From positions 1-8,205 of the forward strand of contig JAYVRW010000047.1 of assembly GCA_043775925.1 (NCBI GenBank): a DNA stretch of 8,205 nt, in the 5' to 3' direction. This DNA comes from JAFDVL01 sp043775925. Lineage in GTDB: Bacteria; Acidobacteriota; Blastocatellia; RBC074. Position 1 is the stretch's first letter, and every line of letters begins with the position of its first letter. Made by a program: the position numbers and the translations under genes. The notes beneath the pieces are model-generated. The model saw only the letters and a program-made list of their open reading frames with translations, made no database searches and had not been told where the DNA came from. Below, piece after piece: positions 6,169 to 8,205 of the stretch.

Positions 6169-7548
6169 ATGTTGAATCTAAAATTCACCATCGGGACGGT
6201 GACAGACAAAGGTTTGAATCCGCGCCGCACTGCCAATGAAGACCGCTTGCTAACAATGCCCGAACAGGGATTGTTCGTCGTCTGTGATGGCGTCGGAGGA
6301 CATCGCGGCGGACAAGTTGCCAGCCAAACCGCCGTTGATATTTTCCGCGAAGTCTTTACTGAAAAACCCGAAGGCGAGTTACTCGCGCTGGTCAAAGAAA
6401 CGATTTCCTACGCGAATCAAAGCATCTTCAATACAGCGCACGAAGTTCCAGATTTAGAAGGGATGGCAGCCACGCTAACGGTAGTAGCCATTGAAGGAAT
6501 GCGCGCCATTATTGCTCATGTTGGGGATAGCCGCGTCTATCGCTTCGAGGGCAAACAACTTTTTTGTGAAACCGAAGATCATAGCGAAGTCAACGACGCC
6601 CTCCGCGCCGGAACGATCACTCGTGAACAAGCCGAAAATCATCCACACAAAAATATTATCAACCGTGCTTTGGGTGGCGATGCAGTCGTTGAACCTGACT
6701 TCAAAATCGTGACGATTGATCATCGCACCAGCTTTCTGCTGTGCAGCGACGGCATCACGCGACACGTCAGCGATGAAGAGCTTTTGCAGTTGATGCGCAG
6801 CGGGCAAAACCCGAACAACATTTGCGAGCAATTAAAAGAAATGTGCTTTGCGCGTGGCGCAGAAGATAACTTAACTGCCGTTATTGTGGATTGCGGCGAA
6901 CGTGCCTACATCGAAGATGCGACCCGACCAATCCCCAAATTTACGAGCGCAGCCGCGCCAACTGCCAACTCAAGAATCAGCGTAGATTTTACGCAACCGC
7001 CTCCGCCTTCATCGATTGAAACTGTCGCCGTAAAAGAAAAATCCAACGCGGATAAAGAAGAGAAAAGTACTTTCATCAGCGCAGTGATTCAGATTTTAAT
7101 CTTAGGGGCCATCATCGCCGGAGCGGTGTACGCCGGCATGAACTGGAATAAAATTAAATCGTTTGTATGGGGTGAAACTGCTCAAACGCAAAGAACTGAC
7201 AACCTGACAATTCCAGTCGAACCCGATGTCGCAGCGGCACGGGTTTTGTTTGAAGAGCGACGCTACGATAAAGCTCGCGAAGCCTATCAGAAACTGCTCG
7301 AAAAAAATCCCACAAACGCCGAGTTTCATTACTTTGTGGGACGTTCACAACTTGAGTTGAAGCAATACAAACCGGCCATTGCCAGCCTCACCGAAGCTGC
7401 GAAGCTCAACGATAAACTGTCAAATATTTATCTTCACCTGTCAATTGCTTACAAAGAAATTGGCGACAAAAAGAATGCTGACGAATACTTGAAAAAAGCT
7501 GCTGCAACCTCGGCTACACCTGCTCCGACCACAACTCCGCTGGGGTAA
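6169..7548 (+). CDS. PP2C-family protein phosphatase with transmembrane segment and C-terminal TPR domain
   Basis: PP2C (PPM) enzymes remove phosphate from phospho-Ser/Thr using two Mn/Mg ions. Numbered from ATG 6169 (459 residues), the catalytic domain spans about 5-245 with its key motifs intact: TDKGLNPRRTANEDR (12-26, D25), CDGVGGHRGGQVAS (39-52, D40), IAHVGDSRVYRF (115-126), LCSDGIT (191-197, D194) and GAEDNLTAVIVD (230-241, D233). A Pro- and Lys/Glu-rich linker (about 246-300) leads to one membrane span (ISAVIQILILGAIIAGAVYAG, about 303-323). Beyond it lie TPR helices at about 353-445, e.g. ARVLFEERRYDKAREAYQKL. The phosphatase should face the cytoplasm and the TPR part the periplasm, a receptor-like layout. 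An upstream in-frame TTG at 6130 with AAAGG 10 nt before it would add 13 residues; ATG is preferred because the PP2C domain begins right after it. A Hanks-type kinase would be the expected counterpart but is not in this window. Confidence 0.93.
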   Translation: MLNLKFTIGTVTDKGLNPRRTANEDRLLTMPEQGLFVVCDGVGGHRGGQVASQTAVDIFREVFTEKPEGELLALVKETISYANQSIFNTAHEVPDLEGMAATLTVVAIEGMRAIIAHVGDSRVYRFEGKQLFCETEDHSEVNDALRAGTITREQAENHPHKNIINRALGGDAVVEPDFKIVTIDHRTSFLLCSDGITRHVSDEELLQLMRSGQNPNNICEQLKEMCFARGAEDNLTAVIVDCGERAYIEDATRPIPKFTSAAAPTANSRISVDFTQPPPPSSIETVAVKEKSNADKEEKSTFISAVIQILILGAIIAGAVYAGMNWNKIKSFVWGETAQTQRTDNLTIPVEPDVAAARVLFEERRYDKAREAYQKLLEKNPTNAEFHYFVGRSQLELKQYKPAIASLTEAAKLNDKLSNIYLHLSIAYKEIGDKKNADEYLKKAAATSATPAPTTTPLG

Positions 7549-7618
7549 AGCTCAAACTCTTTTTTGAAACAAAATATAGACTGAATAAGCAGTATGCGAA
7601 TACTTATTACTCAAGCAC

Positions 7619-7647
7619 TTGACAGGTAAAAACCTTTCCGATAGATT
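7619..7647 (+). promoter_or_regulatory. Sigma-70-type promoter for the right-edge gene
   Basis: A perfect -35 hexamer TTGACA (7619-7624) and a -10 TAGATT (7642-7647, 4 of 6) are separated by the optimal 17 nt. A small dyad AGGT/ACCT (7624-7635) lies within the spacer and might bind a regulator. Transcription would begin near 7654, leaving a leader of about 300 nt before the start codon at 7958. It is the best-spaced promoter match in the window. Confidence 0.5.
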
Positions 7648-7808
7648 CCCGCCGTTCCATTAACAAAGTTCAGGCAAAGCCAGCTCAAACGAAGCCGACT
7701 GGCAAAAAAATAAATCATCAATCCGCTGTTGCCACGGTTTTACGGGAAGGGATGGGTGCATGGTTGAAAGCAGAGCCACAGGACAATTAAATTTGATCGT
7801 CAAAGCTG

Positions 7809-7947
7809 CTGCGCCCAGCCGTCAGTCAATCCCCTCCCGGCAACTTCCGTGCCACAATAACCCAACCATCATCAATAAAATCAATCCTGTCGTGCATTTT
7901 TTGTCCTGGCAGGAATTCGTGTGTCCAGTTTTAGAGGCTGGGCGCAG
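7809..7947 (+). promoter_or_regulatory. Nested inverted repeats in the leader, reaching the ribosome binding site
   Basis: CTGCGCCCAGCC (7809-7820) is the exact reverse complement of GGCTGGGCGCAG (7936-7947). Inside it, TTCC (7845-7848) plus TGCCA (7850-7854), with one bulged G, pairs with TGGCAGGAA (7907-7915). A transcript could thus fold into a long structure closed by a GC-rich 12-bp stem. The last arm ends at the AG that begins the AGAAGG Shine-Dalgarno box, so folding could limit ribosome access. I do not recognise a known riboswitch family; it could also be a small RNA or an inserted repeat. Confidence 0.45.
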
Positions 7948-7951
7948 AAGG
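7946..7951 (+). promoter_or_regulatory. Ribosome binding site deciding the start of the right-edge gene
   Basis: AGAAGG touches the ATG at 7952 but lies 6 nt before the ATG at 7958, so the second ATG is the better start. Its first two bases belong to the 12-bp inverted repeat. Confidence 0.45.
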
Positions 7952-7957
7952 ATGCTT

Positions 7958-8205
7958 ATGCCTTTTTCACAACTTACATTAACTCGCAATAACCTTGTCG
8001 CCTTAGTTGTGATGGCTGTCGTCGCGATAGCTGGCTTCACCGCCAGCAAACGCCTCAACAATAAGGTCACTGCCCAGCAAAAGACCGAAGCGGCGGACAC
8101 CAAACCAAAAGAGGTGGATTCAATTGTGCCGGATGGAATGCCGATCGGCTTTGCGACTGCGACCGAAGAAGACAATGAAAAAGGTCATGAAATCAAAGCG
8201 ACCAT
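7958..8205 (+). CDS. Membrane-anchored protein of unknown function, 3' end outside the window
   Basis: Only the first 82 residues are visible and I do not recognise the family. The N-terminus is MPFSQLTLTRNN, followed by a hydrophobic segment LVALVVMAVVAIAGFTA (13-29), either an uncleaved membrane anchor or a signal peptide. A charged Lys/Glu/Ala-rich linker (30-56) precedes the start of a possible domain, VDSIVPDGMPIGFATATEED (55-74). The start at 7958 is chosen over the in-frame ATG at 7952 because of Shine-Dalgarno spacing. The gene is separated from the PP2C gene by 409 bp and has its own promoter and structured leader, so it is probably not part of that operon. Amino-acid use in this frame is natural, whereas the opposite strand of the same stretch (7822-8175) reads as low-complexity Leu/Ser/Thr-rich sequence. 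Confidence 0.65.
   Translation, partial: MPFSQLTLTRNNLVALVVMAVVAIAGFTASKRLNNKVTAQQKTEAADTKPKEVDSIVPDGMPIGFATATEEDNEKGHEIKAT

Larger units (their letters stand above)
7549..7957. other. 409-bp intergenic region with promoter and structured leader, no gene seen
   Basis: Stops break all plus-strand frames. The region contains a good promoter-like sequence (7619-7647) and nested inverted repeats (7809-7947) ahead of the next gene. A T-run (7560-7565) follows the PP2C stop but has no stem before it, so I do not call a terminator. An AT-rich dyad at 7584-7608 and a 5-bp GCCAG/CTGGC pair near 7678-7704 are the only other structures noticed. Confidence 0.5.

Noticed and set aside
7584..7608. AT-rich dyad (AGTAT/ATACT with flanking AATA/TATT) as a terminator of the PP2C operon
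   Set aside because: The stem is weak, has a 3-nt bulge and is not followed by a T-tract.
7678..7704. GCCAG/CTGGC pair with GGCAAAGCC-like sequence as a cyclic-di-GMP riboswitch
   Set aside because: The short GGCAAA match is not accompanied by the other conserved GEMM elements or the two-helix layout.
7822..8175. A 117-codon minus-strand open frame
   Set aside because: It runs antisense to the better-supported plus-strand gene at 7958 and through the structured leader. Its translation is rich in Leu, Ser and Thr with no domain and has no Shine-Dalgarno box.

Overview
The window shows about 8.2 kb of a bacterial chromosome of moderate GC (below 50% by eye). It has short intergenic gaps, several genes with no clear Shine-Dalgarno sequence, and palindromic repeats between genes. 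The pairing of a hopanoid-type glycosyltransferase (HpnI-like) with a ChbG/HpnK deacetylase, together with a divergent SEDS protein, a novel exported protein and a PP2C-TM-TPR protein, would fit an Acidobacteriota-type genome (for example Blastocatellia). That placement is inference; no rRNA or other phylogenetic marker is present.

Left third, minus strand (1-2196): three genes read leftwards. A DPM1-like family 2 glycosyltransferase overlaps by 35 bp a ChbG/HpnK deacetylase. After a 61-bp gap holding palindromes comes an HpnI/ceramide-glucosyltransferase-like GT21 enzyme that runs off the left edge. Together they look like a glycolipid module: one or two sugars transferred, then N-deacetylated. 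The most specific reading is hopanoid head-group synthesis (HpnI adds GlcNAc to bacteriohopanetetrol, HpnK deacetylates it).

Middle (2197-3554): a divergent intergenic region leads to mutM/fpg on the plus strand, with all catalytic, lesion-recognition and zinc-binding residues present. Between mutM and the next gene lies a 201-bp REPIN-like element made of three hairpins followed by their mirror image with exactly matching spacings.

Right half, plus strand (3555-8205): a likely operon of a divergent FtsW/RodA-family (SEDS) peptidoglycan polymerase, an exported protein I cannot assign, and a PP2C phosphatase with one transmembrane segment and an outward-facing TPR domain. The combination recalls the actinobacterial pstP-rodA-pbpA-pknAB grouping and suggests phosphorylation-linked control of the cell envelope, but no kinase or PBP is visible here. 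After it come a good sigma-70-type promoter, a roughly 300-nt leader with nested inverted repeats whose last arm reaches the ribosome binding site, and the start of a membrane-anchored protein cut off by the right edge.

No tRNA, rRNA, CRISPR array, transposase or phage gene was seen. The best candidates for something undescribed are the mirrored hairpin element, the SEDS/unknown/PP2C-TPR trio and the structured leader at 7809-7947.
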